From: an uncultured Spirochaetales bacterium
GTDB taxonomy: Bacteria > Spirochaetota > Spirochaetia > Sphaerochaetales > Sphaerochaetaceae
Length of the DNA stretch: 42,235 nucleotides
Direction: 5' to 3'
NCBI GenBank assembly: GCA_945947045.1
Contig: CAMEXG010000002.1
Span: forward strand, 1 to 42,235
The notes beneath the pieces were generated by a model. That model saw only the letters and a list, made by a program, of their open reading frames with translations, was not told the DNA's origin and searched no databases. Of this stretch, positions 10,119 through 19,149 are shown in pieces. Position 1 is the stretch's first letter. Each line of letters begins with the position of its first letter. The position numbers and the translations under genes were made by a program.

Positions 10119-10143
10119 TAGGGCGGTCTGACCGCCCCTTTTC
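10119..10143. terminator. Bidirectional Rho-independent terminator
   Basis: GGGCGGT-ctg-ACCGCCC followed by cTTTTC, between convergent genes. Confidence 0.85.
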
Positions 10144-11453
10144 TATTCTTTATCGCTCTTGGGGAGTATGATATTCAGAAGAATCGCAACAAGTGTAGCA
10201 ACGACTACCGGAGACTTGGCAAAAACCATGGTGACCCATTCTGGAAATTGAGCGAGAGCTTCGGTTACTTGGCTTATGCCGACTCCCAGTGCTGCCGCCA
10301 GTCCCACTATCGACGTATTTCTGTGGTTCATCTCTCCTGTTGAGACAAGTTTCATTCCTGTCATTGCGATGGAAGAGAATACAGAGACAGTCGCTCCACC
10401 AAGAACACACTGAGGTATTGTTGTAAGAAGAGCGGAGAATTTAGGGACAAGTCCGGCAATTAGAAGCATAAAAGCAGTAAGAGCAAATACCCGCCTATTT
10501 ACAACTTTTGTAGTCGATACAATTCCTACATTCTGGGAATAGGTGGCGCTTGGCAGCCCTCCGAACAAGGCGGATGCCATATTAGATACTCCGTAGGCAA
10601 TGATCCCTCGCTTTAATTCCTTTCCAGTAGGCTCTCTTTCCAGTCCTCCCATAGTAGTGGCGGAAAGGTCTCCGATAGCCTGTATTGCATTAATTGCAAA
10701 CAAAATCGAGAAAGATGCTACAGCAGAGAACTCGAATTTAACACTAAAAGGCATAAAACGAGGGAGGGAGAACCATGTTGATTCTCCGATATGAGATAGA
10801 TTCACCATTCCAAAAGGTATGGAGATTATATATCCCGCGATTATACCTATGAGAATGGATGCAAGTTTGATTAATCCTTTGCCGAAGTGATTGCATGCAA
10901 CCACCACAGAGAGAGTGATGACGGCGATAAGCCAGTTTTGCCAGCTTCCGAAATCTGTGCTTCCTGCTCCACCTGCCATATACCTTATGGCTGTAGGGTA
11001 GAGTGACAATCCTATAGTAAACACGACAGTTCCTGTAATCAGAGGAGGAAAAAACTTCTGTATTTTAGTGGCAAATACACCTACAAGCGCCGCAACGGCA
11101 CCTCCTATTATCTGGGCTCCGAATACTTCTGCAATTCCATATCCCATGACTATTGCCTGCATAGATGCCAGATATGCAAAAGATACTCCCATTATTACTG
11201 GAAGCTTCGCTCCCCAAAAGAGCTCGATAAAAGTCATTATTGCTGCTGTAACCAATGATGATTGGATTAATAATACGCTCTGACTCTGTGTCATGCCAGC
11301 CAAAGATGAGAGAATGATGGCAGGAGTAACAGATCCTACAATCATTGCAAATAGATGCTGGACTGCCATTGGAAGCGAATACCGAAGAGGTGGGAGACTA
11401 CCATTTAATTCGAATAGTAAAGATTTGTCTTTATTTGCGGCCATGATTTCCAT
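10143..11453 (-). CDS. NCS2-family nucleobase (uracil/xanthine-type) permease
   Basis: NCS2 features: SLPMAVQHLFAMIVGSVTPAI, 'QAIGDLSATT', 'GLPSATYSQNVGIVSTTKVVNRRVF'; 12+ TM-like segments. Confidence 0.9.
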   Translation of the reverse strand: MEIMAANKDKSLLFELNGSLPPLRYSLPMAVQHLFAMIVGSVTPAIILSSLAGMTQSQSVLLIQSSLVTAAIMTFIELFWGAKLPVIMGVSFAYLASMQAIVMGYGIAEVFGAQIIGGAVAALVGVFATKIQKFFPPLITGTVVFTIGLSLYPTAIRYMAGGAGSTDFGSWQNWLIAVITLSVVVACNHFGKGLIKLASILIGIIAGYIISIPFGMVNLSHIGESTWFSLPRFMPFSVKFEFSAVASFSILFAINAIQAIGDLSATTMGGLEREPTGKELKRGIIAYGVSNMASALFGGLPSATYSQNVGIVSTTKVVNRRVFALTAFMLLIAGLVPKFSALLTTIPQCVLGGATVSVFSSIAMTGMKLVSTGEMNHRNTSIVGLAAALGVGISQVTEALAQFPEWVTMVFAKSPVVVATLVAILLNIILPKSDKE

Positions 11454-11561
11454 AATATCTTGTTTGTGTAATAAATCAATGAAAAAATTTGTTTTTAAGA
11501 AAAAATTGAATAATTTTTTGATAATAACATAAAAGATTTTTTAATATTTTAATGAAAATCA

Positions 11562-11640
11562 CAAAACATTAATACCCATTGTTTTGCTTTACATTACTTT
11601 TGACATCAATAATTTATATAAAACGCAACAAAACGCAACA
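11562..11640. promoter_or_regulatory. Divergent control region with inverted repeat and tandem 10-mers
   Basis: CAAAACA-N11-TGTTTTG at 11562-11586; direct tandem repeat AAACGCAACA x2 at 11621-11640. Confidence 0.5.
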
Positions 11641-11707
11641 TTTTATTATTGGATATTAATAAATACAGCTATCTGAATCTTTATACATTTTTTATGCAAT
11701 AATCTCA

Positions 11708-11739
11708 TTGACTAAAAACCGTATAGAGAGTTAAGCTAG
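11708..11739 (+). promoter_or_regulatory. Promoter/operator-like motif shared with the 31089 region
   Basis: TTGACTAAAAACCGTATAGAGAGTTAAGCTAG; same-register identity with the 31089-31120 block (TTGAC-N9-TATAGAGAGT-N-A-N3-TAG). Confidence 0.6.
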
Positions 11740-11743
11740 TCAC

Positions 11744-11775
11744 AGTTGTCTTAGGGCAACTTCTTTTCTTTTTTC
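11744..11775 (+). promoter_or_regulatory. Leader stem-loop followed by T-rich tract (candidate attenuator or 5' stabiliser)
   Basis: AGTTGTC-ttag-GGCAACT then TCTTTTCTTTTTT, upstream of ATG 11806. Confidence 0.55.
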
Positions 11776-11805
11776 TGCTGAATATGATTCGGCGAAGGGG
11801 TTATT

Positions 11806-12762
11806 ATGAAAAAAGCAATTGTCGTATTAATGGTTCTCGCCCTTGTTTCAGGTTTCGTTTTTGCACAGGGTTCTCAGGAAGCTCAGGGAGCAAAATGGAC
11901 AGTAGGTGTTTGTCAGTTAGTCCAGCATCCTGCACTTGATGCTGCTACACAGGGTTTTAAAGATGCTCTCGTAAAGGGACTTGGTGATGATGTAAAGATC
12001 GACGAACAGAATGCCAGCGGTGAGCCTGCAAACTGTTCCACAATCGTAAATGGTTTTGTTGCAAAGAATGTTGATTTGATCCTCGCTAACGCTACAGCTC
12101 CTCTTCAGGCTGCTGCAAGTGCTACAAGCACAATTCCAGTACTCGGAACTTCCATTACAGATTATGCTTCTGCTCTTGAAATCTCCGGTTGGACAGGAAC
12201 TGTAGGAACAAACGTTTCAGGTACATCCGATCTTGCTCCTCTTTCAGAACAGGCTGCCATGATTAAAGAACTCTTCCCGGAAGCCAAGAAGGTCGGTATC
12301 CTCTTCTGCTCAAGCGAAGCTAACTCCGTTTACCAGGTTGAAGAAATCGAGAAGTATCTTGCTGCTCTTTCAGTAAGCACAGAGAGATTCTCATTCACAG
12401 ATACAAACGATGTCGCATCTGTTGCACAGAAGGCTGCTGACAGCTGTGACGTCATCTATATTCCTACAGATAATACAGCTGCTTCCAACACAGAAGCTAT
12501 TGCTAACGTAGTAATCCCTGCAAAGACTCCGGTTGTTGCAGGTGAAGAAGGTATCTGTGCAGGCTGTGGTGTTGCAACACTCTCAATCAGTTACTATGAT
12601 ATCGGATATGCAACAGGTGAGATGGCAGTAGAAATTCTAAAGAATGGCGCTGACGTTTCCAAGATGCCTGTCCAGTATGCTCCTCAGGTTACCAAGAAGT
12701 ACAACGCATCTATTTGCGAACAGCTTGGAATCAAGGCTCCAGAAGGATACGTGGCTATCTAA
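11806..12762 (+). CDS. ABC transporter substrate-binding protein, ABC_sub_bind (TrpX-like) family
   Basis: Signal peptide ...VFAQGSQE; 'WTVGVCQLVQHPALDAATQGFKDAL', 'TNVSGTSDLAP', 'VIYIPTDNTAASN'; followed by permease and ATPase. Confidence 0.9.
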   Translation: MKKAIVVLMVLALVSGFVFAQGSQEAQGAKWTVGVCQLVQHPALDAATQGFKDALVKGLGDDVKIDEQNASGEPANCSTIVNGFVAKNVDLILANATAPLQAAASATSTIPVLGTSITDYASALEISGWTGTVGTNVSGTSDLAPLSEQAAMIKELFPEAKKVGILFCSSEANSVYQVEEIEKYLAALSVSTERFSFTDTNDVASVAQKAADSCDVIYIPTDNTAASNTEAIANVVIPAKTPVVAGEEGICAGCGVATLSISYYDIGYATGEMAVEILKNGADVSKMPVQYAPQVTKKYNASICEQLGIKAPEGYVAI

Positions 12763-12788
12763 GCAAAATTTTATAATATCAGGGGAAA

Positions 12789-13709
12789 GTGATGGGTTCA
12801 CTTATCAATGCACTTCCGGGTGCTGTTTCGCAAGGTCTAGTATGGGGCATTATGGCTCTAGGTGTATATGTCACCTACCGCATTCTCGATGTGGCTGACC
12901 TTACTGTTGACGGTTCTTTGGCTACAGGCGGAGCTGTATGTGTCATGATGATCCGTGCTGGAGTCAATCCTTGGGTTGCACTTTTTGCAGCCCTTGTCGC
13001 CGGAGGAGTAGCAGGGCTTGTTACGGCTCTCCTTCATACTAAATGTGGAATTCCTGCCATTTTGGCGGGAATTCTTACGCAGCTTGCTCTTTATTCCGTC
13101 AACTTGAGAATAATGGGCGGCAAATCAAACCAGCCTGTCAGCGTAGACAAGTATAATCTTATTGTAAGCCAGCGTTATGTAAGAGAGTTTTCTCTTTCCA
13201 ACCCTATTATTCCTATTATTCTTGTTCTTGCAGCAATTATTGGAATTCTTTATTGGTTCTTTGGAACGGAGAAGGGTTGCTCTATCAGAGCTACAGGTGC
13301 AAACAAGAGCATGGCCAGAGCTCAGGGAATTAACCCTGATAACGATATTATTCTCGGTCTTGTACTGTCAAATGCTCTTGTTGCTCTTTCCGGTGCTCTT
13401 ATTGCCCAGTATCAGGGTGCAGTGGACGTGAACATGGGAAGAGGTGCGATTGTCATCGGACTTGCTGCCGTAATTATCGGCGAAGTTGTATTTAAGAAGA
13501 TCAAGCATAACTTTGCAGGAACACTCACTTTCGTTACTCTCGGTGCAGTAGTCTACTACATTGTAATCCAGATTACTCTTCTTTTGGGCTTGAATACAAA
13601 CGACTTGAAGCTTATTACCGCTGTAATCGTAGGTCTCTTCCTTGCTCTTCCATACTGGAAAGGAAAGGTCAGCGATAGAAGAAGCAGAAAGGGGGCCAAG
13701 AATGCTTGA
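12789..13709 (+). CDS. ABC transporter permease (BPD_transp_2; TrpY-like)
   Basis: 'LVWGIMALGVYVTYRILDVADLTVDGSLATGGAVCVMMI'; polytopic; between substrate-binding and ATPase genes. Confidence 0.9.
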   Translation: MMGSLINALPGAVSQGLVWGIMALGVYVTYRILDVADLTVDGSLATGGAVCVMMIRAGVNPWVALFAALVAGGVAGLVTALLHTKCGIPAILAGILTQLALYSVNLRIMGGKSNQPVSVDKYNLIVSQRYVREFSLSNPIIPIILVLAAIIGILYWFFGTEKGCSIRATGANKSMARAQGINPDNDIILGLVLSNALVALSGALIAQYQGAVDVNMGRGAIVIGLAAVIIGEVVFKKIKHNFAGTLTFVTLGAVVYYIVIQITLLLGLNTNDLKLITAVIVGLFLALPYWKGKVSDRRSRKGAKNA

Positions 13710-14496
13710 GTTGAAGAATATTTCCAAAACATTCAATAAGGGGACAGTCAACGCAAAGACAGCCTTGGATAATCTTTCCCTCACTCTAAATGATGGTGAC
13801 TTTGTAACCGTAATAGGTGGTAACGGAGCAGGAAAGTCTACTATGCTCAATGCTATTGCAGGTGTTTTTCGTGTAGACGAAGGCAGTATTATTGCAGATG
13901 GCAACGATATTACATATCTTCCTGACTATAAGAGAGCCAGCATTCTCGGAAGAGTTTTTCAGGATCCTATGATGGGAACTAACCCGAATATGATGATTGA
14001 GGAAAACATGGCTCTCGCAATGCGTAGAGGTCAGAGAAGAGGTCTGAAATGGGGAATAACCCAGAAAGAGAGAGAGTTCTATCATGAGCAATTGAAGCTT
14101 TTGAAGCTTGGACTGGAAGATAGACTTACAACGAAGGTCGGACTTCTATCAGGCGGCCAGCGACAGGCTCTCACTCTATTAATGGCAACACTGAAAAAGC
14201 CTAAAGTTCTTCTTTTAGATGAGCATACTGCAGCTTTGGACCCGAAGACAGCGGAGAAAGTCTTGGATATGTCCGATAGAGTAGTTGAAGAGAACCATCT
14301 TACAACTCTTATGGTTACTCACAACATGAAAGATGCCATCGCTCATGGTAACAGACTAATAATGATGGATGCAGGACACATTGTCGTCGATATTTCAGGA
14401 GAAGACAAAAAGAAATTGACAGTGCCTGATCTTATGGCTCTTTTCTCAAAAGCCAGCGGCAGTACGGAAGCCAATGATAAAATGCTTCTAGGTTGA
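13702..14496 (+). CDS. ABC transporter ATP-binding protein (TrpZ-like)
   Basis: ATG 13702 (MLELKNISKTF); Walker A GGNGAGKSTMLN; LSGGQRQALTLLMA; Walker B VLLLDEHTAALDP. Confidence 0.92.
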   Translation: MLELKNISKTFNKGTVNAKTALDNLSLTLNDGDFVTVIGGNGAGKSTMLNAIAGVFRVDEGSIIADGNDITYLPDYKRASILGRVFQDPMMGTNPNMMIEENMALAMRRGQRRGLKWGITQKEREFYHEQLKLLKLGLEDRLTTKVGLLSGGQRQALTLLMATLKKPKVLLLDEHTAALDPKTAEKVLDMSDRVVEENHLTTLMVTHNMKDAIAHGNRLIMMDAGHIVVDISGEDKKKLTVPDLMALFSKASGSTEANDKMLLG

Positions 14497-14516
14497 TAGT
14501 AATCTATTTTATTCGT

Positions 14517-14554
14517 AGCCCTCTTTGCTCTAAATAGTGAAGAGGGTTTTTTCA
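14517..14554 (+). terminator. Rho-independent terminator
   Basis: CCCTCTT-tgctctaaatagtg-AAGAGGG-TTTTTT. Confidence 0.85.
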
Positions 14555-14779
14555 CTCTTTCAATCCAGATGTCTTTATTTGTACTCCCAGTTTACTTTTC
14601 CCGTCTTCCATATCTAAAAAATATACATAAGGACGCAGAGGACGTATCGAGGGCATTATTCTATTTGTGAATTATCTATGGATGAGGCTGCGGATACAGA
14701 AAACTCAAAAGTGGAGAAGAATTAAAAAAAGTAATAGAAAGAACATCTTTAAGCGTAGCTAAAAAAAGAGACTGTAATA

Positions 14780-14818
14780 AAAAAGGCGACATAGCTATTG
14801 TGTCATGCCGCCTTTTTC
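14780..14818. terminator. Probable terminator for the minus-strand FtsH-like gene
   Basis: AAAAGGCGACA...TGTCATGCCGCCTTTTT: GC stem flanked by A-run and T-run, downstream of the stop at 14843. Confidence 0.7.
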
Positions 14819-14842
14819 AGCGTGATAATATCTTAGTTATTA

Positions 14843-15991
14843 CTAATTCTTCTTTATTTTTATATTTAGCTTTTCTCTGCACTTGGAAGCAGAAGCGACG
14901 ATACATTCAATAGTTATCGTTTCTTTATTGTAACTTCTTCTTATTTCTTCTGCTTGATTAATAACGCTTTCGATAGCTGCTGAAGAGAGTCCATCAAAGA
15001 TGGTGGAGAGAATCTGGGGAGTAAGATCTGAAGAGAAGGTCTTTCCCTTTCCATAGATTGTCAAAAGCTCCATTCGTGTCTTCTGGTCGGGATTTGAAAT
15101 AGTGTACTTCAGATCAAATCTGCCTGGTCTTATTAGAGCTGGATCCAGAGATTGGAATGAGTTTGTTGCTGCTACAACCATTACCCCTTTGTCCCCGCTA
15201 AAACCATCCATTTCATTTAAAAGAGTTGTGAGTATTCTATTATTTTCTTTATCAATACCGCTTCCAGCATAGTTTCTCTTTTCGCCTATTGAGTCGAATT
15301 CATCTATAAACACGATGCAAGGTTTCTTGCTTCTTGCTTTTTTGAAGAGCATCTTTACTTTCATTGCACCCAGTCCCATGACGGCGCCTTGGAAATCTGC
15401 ACCTTTTGTGGCTATGAAGTTTACACCTGATTCTTCTGCCAGTGCCCTTGCAAAGAGAGTCTTTCCGTTTCCTGGAGGTCCCTCAAGAATAATTCCTTTA
15501 ACTCTTTTTCTATTTTCATCAGGGCTCTTCATCTCTTTTACGATATTTTCCATATCTCTCTTCACTTCATCCATTCCCGCGATATCGGAGAAATGAACCC
15601 CTGTGTGTCTTACTATCTTGAAAGTGGAAGAATACCAATAGAGCGCTTTATATAGGGCAAAGATAAATAGAGCAAGGAACAGGACGTTAAAGAGGGAGTT
15701 TAATATGTCGTCCAGAGTTGTTGTATCATCAGATACCCTTATTCCTTTCTCCATCATATCCCTTTTGAAAGTAGGATAGTCAGGGTTTGGAACAGAGAGG
15801 GTCTTTCCTTCACTTTTTACTTTTAACACTTCTCCTTGGATGGATATGGATTCGACTTTCCCTTCATTCACTAAGCTTATGAACTGAGTAAAGGAAGTCT
15901 TTTGGGAAGTATCGAAAACATCAAAAGAGAATAAAGCCAAAAGAATGGCAAATACCAAAAAGCCAAAGATGATTATAGGTTTTCGTTTCAT
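14843..15991 (-). CDS. FtsH-like membrane AAA ATPase lacking the M41 peptidase domain
   Basis: N-terminal TM + FtsH_ext-like 'TSFTQFISLVNEGKVESISIQGEVLKV'; second TM; Walker A GPPGNGKT, Walker B CIVFIDEFDSIG, SRH ATNSFQSLDPALIRPGRFD; ends after the AAA lid, no HExxH. Start placed at MKRKP. Confidence 0.88.
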   Translation of the reverse strand: MKRKPIIIFGFLVFAILLALFSFDVFDTSQKTSFTQFISLVNEGKVESISIQGEVLKVKSEGKTLSVPNPDYPTFKRDMMEKGIRVSDDTTTLDDILNSLFNVLFLALFIFALYKALYWYSSTFKIVRHTGVHFSDIAGMDEVKRDMENIVKEMKSPDENRKRVKGIILEGPPGNGKTLFARALAEESGVNFIATKGADFQGAVMGLGAMKVKMLFKKARSKKPCIVFIDEFDSIGEKRNYAGSGIDKENNRILTTLLNEMDGFSGDKGVMVVAATNSFQSLDPALIRPGRFDLKYTISNPDQKTRMELLTIYGKGKTFSSDLTPQILSTIFDGLSSAAIESVINQAEEIRRSYNKETITIECIVASASKCREKLNIKIKKN

Positions 15992-16052
15992 AATCCAAAA
16001 GGTAACTCTATTTAGCCTTGCAGGGAAAGAGTTAAGGGGAGAGAATAGGTGT

Positions 16053-17210
16053 ATGAATAAAGTAAAATCTGAAGCTTCTCTTACTTTTTGGGAAGGTGCG
16101 GGCATAATAGTCGGTCATGGAGTAGGCTCTGGCGTATTGGCTGTCCCATATTTAGCGTCGAGAAACAGCTGGCAGAGTTTTGTGTTCATTATTGTTGCAG
16201 CATACCTAGTGAATCTAGTTCTCCACTATATGATAGCAGAATTGAGCCTCAATAATGGAGGAGGGCAATTTATTACAATATTCGAGAATGAACTCTTTAA
16301 GGGGAAGGTAGGAAAGTATCTGTCTTGGGGTGCTTTCGCCATCATGGGCTTCTCTGTACTTGTGAATATCGCTGGATTCATAAGTGGTGGAGGCGCGGTG
16401 TTTTCTTCGTGGTTTGGCCTTCCTGTCTGGGTTTCCCAATTGTTGTATTTTGCTCTTTGTTCCGTGGTGGTATATGCAGGAATGAAGGCGGTGGGGATAT
16501 GCGAGAAGATATCTGTGTTTTCAATGGTGGTGGTCGTATTGATTCTTTTCATTTCAGTCATGACCGGGGACAAAGAATCTCTTCCTTCCCATTTTGTAGC
16601 CCCATCAAATATTCTTGCCCTTTATGGAATGGTCGCCTTTGCTTTATCTGCTGTAATGAGCGTACCTCAAGTAGTAAAGGGTTTCCATGGAGATCCAAAG
16701 AAAATAAAGAGTTCCATTGCTGCAGGAACAGGGCTTAACGTCGTACTTATTGTCGTCATTACTTTCATGACCCTTATTGGCAGCGGCAGCTCAATTACTC
16801 AGGACGGAGCCTTAGTTGATCTCTCGAGAAAACTCGGAGGCTGGGTAGGAGTAGTCGGATATATATTCTCTCTTCTTGCTCTTTCAACTTCTTTCTGGGC
16901 CAATTCACTGAATTTAAGGGATATAGTATCGGAAAAGACAGGTCTCTCAAGAAAGAAGAGCTGGATTCTAGCCACCCTTCCTTGTCTTATTTTGGCTCTT
17001 TTAGGATTGGAGGGCTTTGTAGGGTTCACTAGAATTGCAGGAGTCATCCAGGTCATAACAGGCCTAGGTGTCATTCTTGCTTATCATATTTCTAGAAAGA
17101 GGACTGGAGGTAGTCCGATTTGCTCTTTCTTCGGCACTCTTCCTTTCCAAATAATAGTAGTTGTCGGATCATTGGCATCTACTGTCGGATCCCTTATTAA
17201 GGTTGTTTGA
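16053..17210 (+). CDS. Aromatic/hydroxy amino acid permease-like transporter (HAAAP/APC superfamily)
   Basis: 'SLTFWEGAGIIVGHGVGSGVLAVPYLASRNSW' resembles the Trp/Tyr permease N-terminus; ~11 TM-like segments; start placed at ATG 16053. Confidence 0.75.
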   Translation: MNKVKSEASLTFWEGAGIIVGHGVGSGVLAVPYLASRNSWQSFVFIIVAAYLVNLVLHYMIAELSLNNGGGQFITIFENELFKGKVGKYLSWGAFAIMGFSVLVNIAGFISGGGAVFSSWFGLPVWVSQLLYFALCSVVVYAGMKAVGICEKISVFSMVVVVLILFISVMTGDKESLPSHFVAPSNILALYGMVAFALSAVMSVPQVVKGFHGDPKKIKSSIAAGTGLNVVLIVVITFMTLIGSGSSITQDGALVDLSRKLGGWVGVVGYIFSLLALSTSFWANSLNLRDIVSEKTGLSRKKSWILATLPCLILALLGLEGFVGFTRIAGVIQVITGLGVILAYHISRKRTGGSPICSFFGTLPFQIIVVVGSLASTVGSLIKVV

Positions 17211-17211
17211 T

Positions 17212-17988
17212 ATGAACGGACTGAATGAAGTATCAATCGAAAGAGTAGCGTCTACTATTCTTTCTCTATTAGGAGTAGAGAAAGAAAAAGAGATGACAAA
17301 TGAAATAGAGATGGTTACAAAGGAGAGAAAGTGCGACAGAGTCATAATGTATAATCCTGATGCTGTTGCAGAGTGGATATATGAAGCACATAGAGACTTG
17401 TTTGCACCTGTACTCAATAAGATTGACCTTAACCTTGAGATGCTGTCTATGGTGCCTCCTGTTACCCCTGTATGTTTTGCATCCATGTATTCGGGGCTTC
17501 TTCCAGAGAAACATGGGATAAGGGAATATGTGAAGCCGATACTAAAGTGTAGGACAGTTTTCGATTGTTTATCAGAGAGTGGGAAAAAGTGTGCAATAGT
17601 ATCCACAGAAGGCGATTCTATCTCGAAGATCTTTCTTGAGAGGAACATAGATTACTTTATCTATAAGACGAAGGAGGAGTGTAACGAGAAGGCTTTCTCT
17701 CTAATAGATGAAGACCATTATGACTTAATCGTTCTCTATAATGGGGATTACGACCATTATATGCATCGTTTCTCACCTGAAGGAAAAAGAAGTCTGATGG
17801 CTCTGAAAGAGAATATCGAAACATATTCGATACTAATCGAGAGAGTAAAAGAGAAGTGGAAGAATCACTCCACAGCCATTGCGTTTGCACCTGACCATGG
17901 ATGCCATAAATGGTTGGGCTTACTTGGCAATCATGGGGAAAAAATCCCAAAGGATATGAATATCCGACACTTTTGGACTTTCGTATAA
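17212..17988 (+). CDS. Alkaline phosphatase-superfamily/phosphodiesterase-like protein
   Basis: 'PPVTPVCFASMYSGLLPEKHGIREY' and 'AIAFAPDHGCHKWLGLLGNHG' resemble nucleotide pyrophosphatase/phosphodiesterase metal motifs. Confidence 0.6.
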   Translation: MNGLNEVSIERVASTILSLLGVEKEKEMTNEIEMVTKERKCDRVIMYNPDAVAEWIYEAHRDLFAPVLNKIDLNLEMLSMVPPVTPVCFASMYSGLLPEKHGIREYVKPILKCRTVFDCLSESGKKCAIVSTEGDSISKIFLERNIDYFIYKTKEECNEKAFSLIDEDHYDLIVLYNGDYDHYMHRFSPEGKRSLMALKENIETYSILIERVKEKWKNHSTAIAFAPDHGCHKWLGLLGNHGEKIPKDMNIRHFWTFV

Positions 17989-18077
17989 TATAAATCCGAA
18001 TCTATAGCCAGCTACCTCGACATAATGGGGTAGGGGGCTTCTATTCCGATGGAAAAGACAAAAGCCATAAGAAAAAC

Positions 18078-18105
18078 TTGCAAAATGGGCATAATGAGTT
18101 AAAAT
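18078..18105 (+). promoter_or_regulatory. Predicted sigma70-type promoter of the LacI operon
   Basis: TTGCAA - 16 nt - TAAAAT. Confidence 0.6.
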
Positions 18106-18110
18106 AGATA

Positions 18111-18126
18111 CTGGGAACGTTCCCAG
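18111..18126. promoter_or_regulatory. Perfect 16-bp palindromic candidate LacI-family operator
   Basis: CTGGGAACGTTCCCAG just downstream of the predicted -10, upstream of the LacI-family gene. Confidence 0.8.
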
Positions 18127-18144
18127 TTCCCATAGGAGTATTAG

Positions 18145-19149
18145 TTGCCCACAATTATCGATGTAGCAAAGAGAGCAAATGTTTCAAAAAGTACTGTAAG
18201 CAGAGTTCTTGCAGGTGAAGGGAATGTGAGCAAAGAGAGTAGAGATGCTGTCATGAAGGCTGTGGAGGAGCTTAATTTTGTAAAGAATAGCGTGGCTTCA
18301 TCGATGCGCACAAGAAAATCGAAGACGGTTCTCTTAATTATTCCTGACATAACAAACAACTTCTGGTCTGAAGTATCAAGAGGTGCTCAGATTGTTTTGG
18401 ATAAAAAAGGTTACTCTTTGATGGTTGCCAATTCCGATTGGCAGAAGGACAGAGAAGAAAGATACCTTCAGCTTGCAATGGAGCACAAAGTCGATGCTGT
18501 GATGGTCAATGCTCCGGACATGGATATGGAGAAGGTATCTAAGATGGTGGATACCCCTATAGTAGTTCTGGGAGAAAGAAGTCAAAAACTTCCTTTCCCT
18601 ATTGTAGGAACCGACTCTTACAAAGCAATAAGAAAGGCTTTGGATTATGTGTGGAGCAAGGGACATAAAAGAATAGGAATAGTATTATCTGCATCCTTCG
18701 ATAGTGAAGGGACGAAGAACAGCACGAAGTACAGAGCTTATTGCGATTGGATGAAAGAGAAGAATATAGATATTAATGAAAAATGGGTCATTAATATTCC
18801 TCTTTCTATTGAAGGAGGAAAAAAACTTTTCTCAATATGGAGAGATATGGATGAAAAGCCTTCTGTCATTCTTACTGGAAATGATCTTGTGGCTGTTGGT
18901 TTTACTAAGAGTGCCAGAGATGACGATGTAGTAGTACCAGACGATGTTTCTCTTGTTGGGTTTGATGATATTCCTTTGGTGGGACTTATGAGTCCTGGAA
19001 TAACTACTCTCCAAAAGCCGAAAAGTGAAATAGGAGCAATAGCTGCAGAGAGAATACTTGAAATGCTTGATGGTAAGACAGTTCCAGAGAGAACTCTATT
19101 GGATTCTCTTTTGATTGAGCGAGAGTCTGTAAAAGGAGAAAAACTGTGA
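18145..19149 (+). CDS. LacI/GalR-family transcriptional regulator (TTG start)
   Basis: N-terminal HTH 'PTIIDVAKRANVSKSTVSRVLAGEGNVSKESRDAVMKAVEELNF'; AGGAG 7 nt before TTG; C-terminal 'LVGFDDIPLVGLMSPGITTLQKP'. Confidence 0.93.
   Translation: MPTIIDVAKRANVSKSTVSRVLAGEGNVSKESRDAVMKAVEELNFVKNSVASSMRTRKSKTVLLIIPDITNNFWSEVSRGAQIVLDKKGYSLMVANSDWQKDREERYLQLAMEHKVDAVMVNAPDMDMEKVSKMVDTPIVVLGERSQKLPFPIVGTDSYKAIRKALDYVWSKGHKRIGIVLSASFDSEGTKNSTKYRAYCDWMKEKNIDINEKWVINIPLSIEGGKKLFSIWRDMDEKPSVILTGNDLVAVGFTKSARDDDVVVPDDVSLVGFDDIPLVGLMSPGITTLQKPKSEIGAIAAERILEMLDGKTVPERTLLDSLLIERESVKGEKL

Noticed and set aside
13368-13904. 178-aa minus ORF
   Set aside because: Antisense shadow of the ABC permease/ATPase genes
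14560-14780. Possible pseudogene remnant between two terminators
   Set aside because: Short open stretches only; no recognisable protein family
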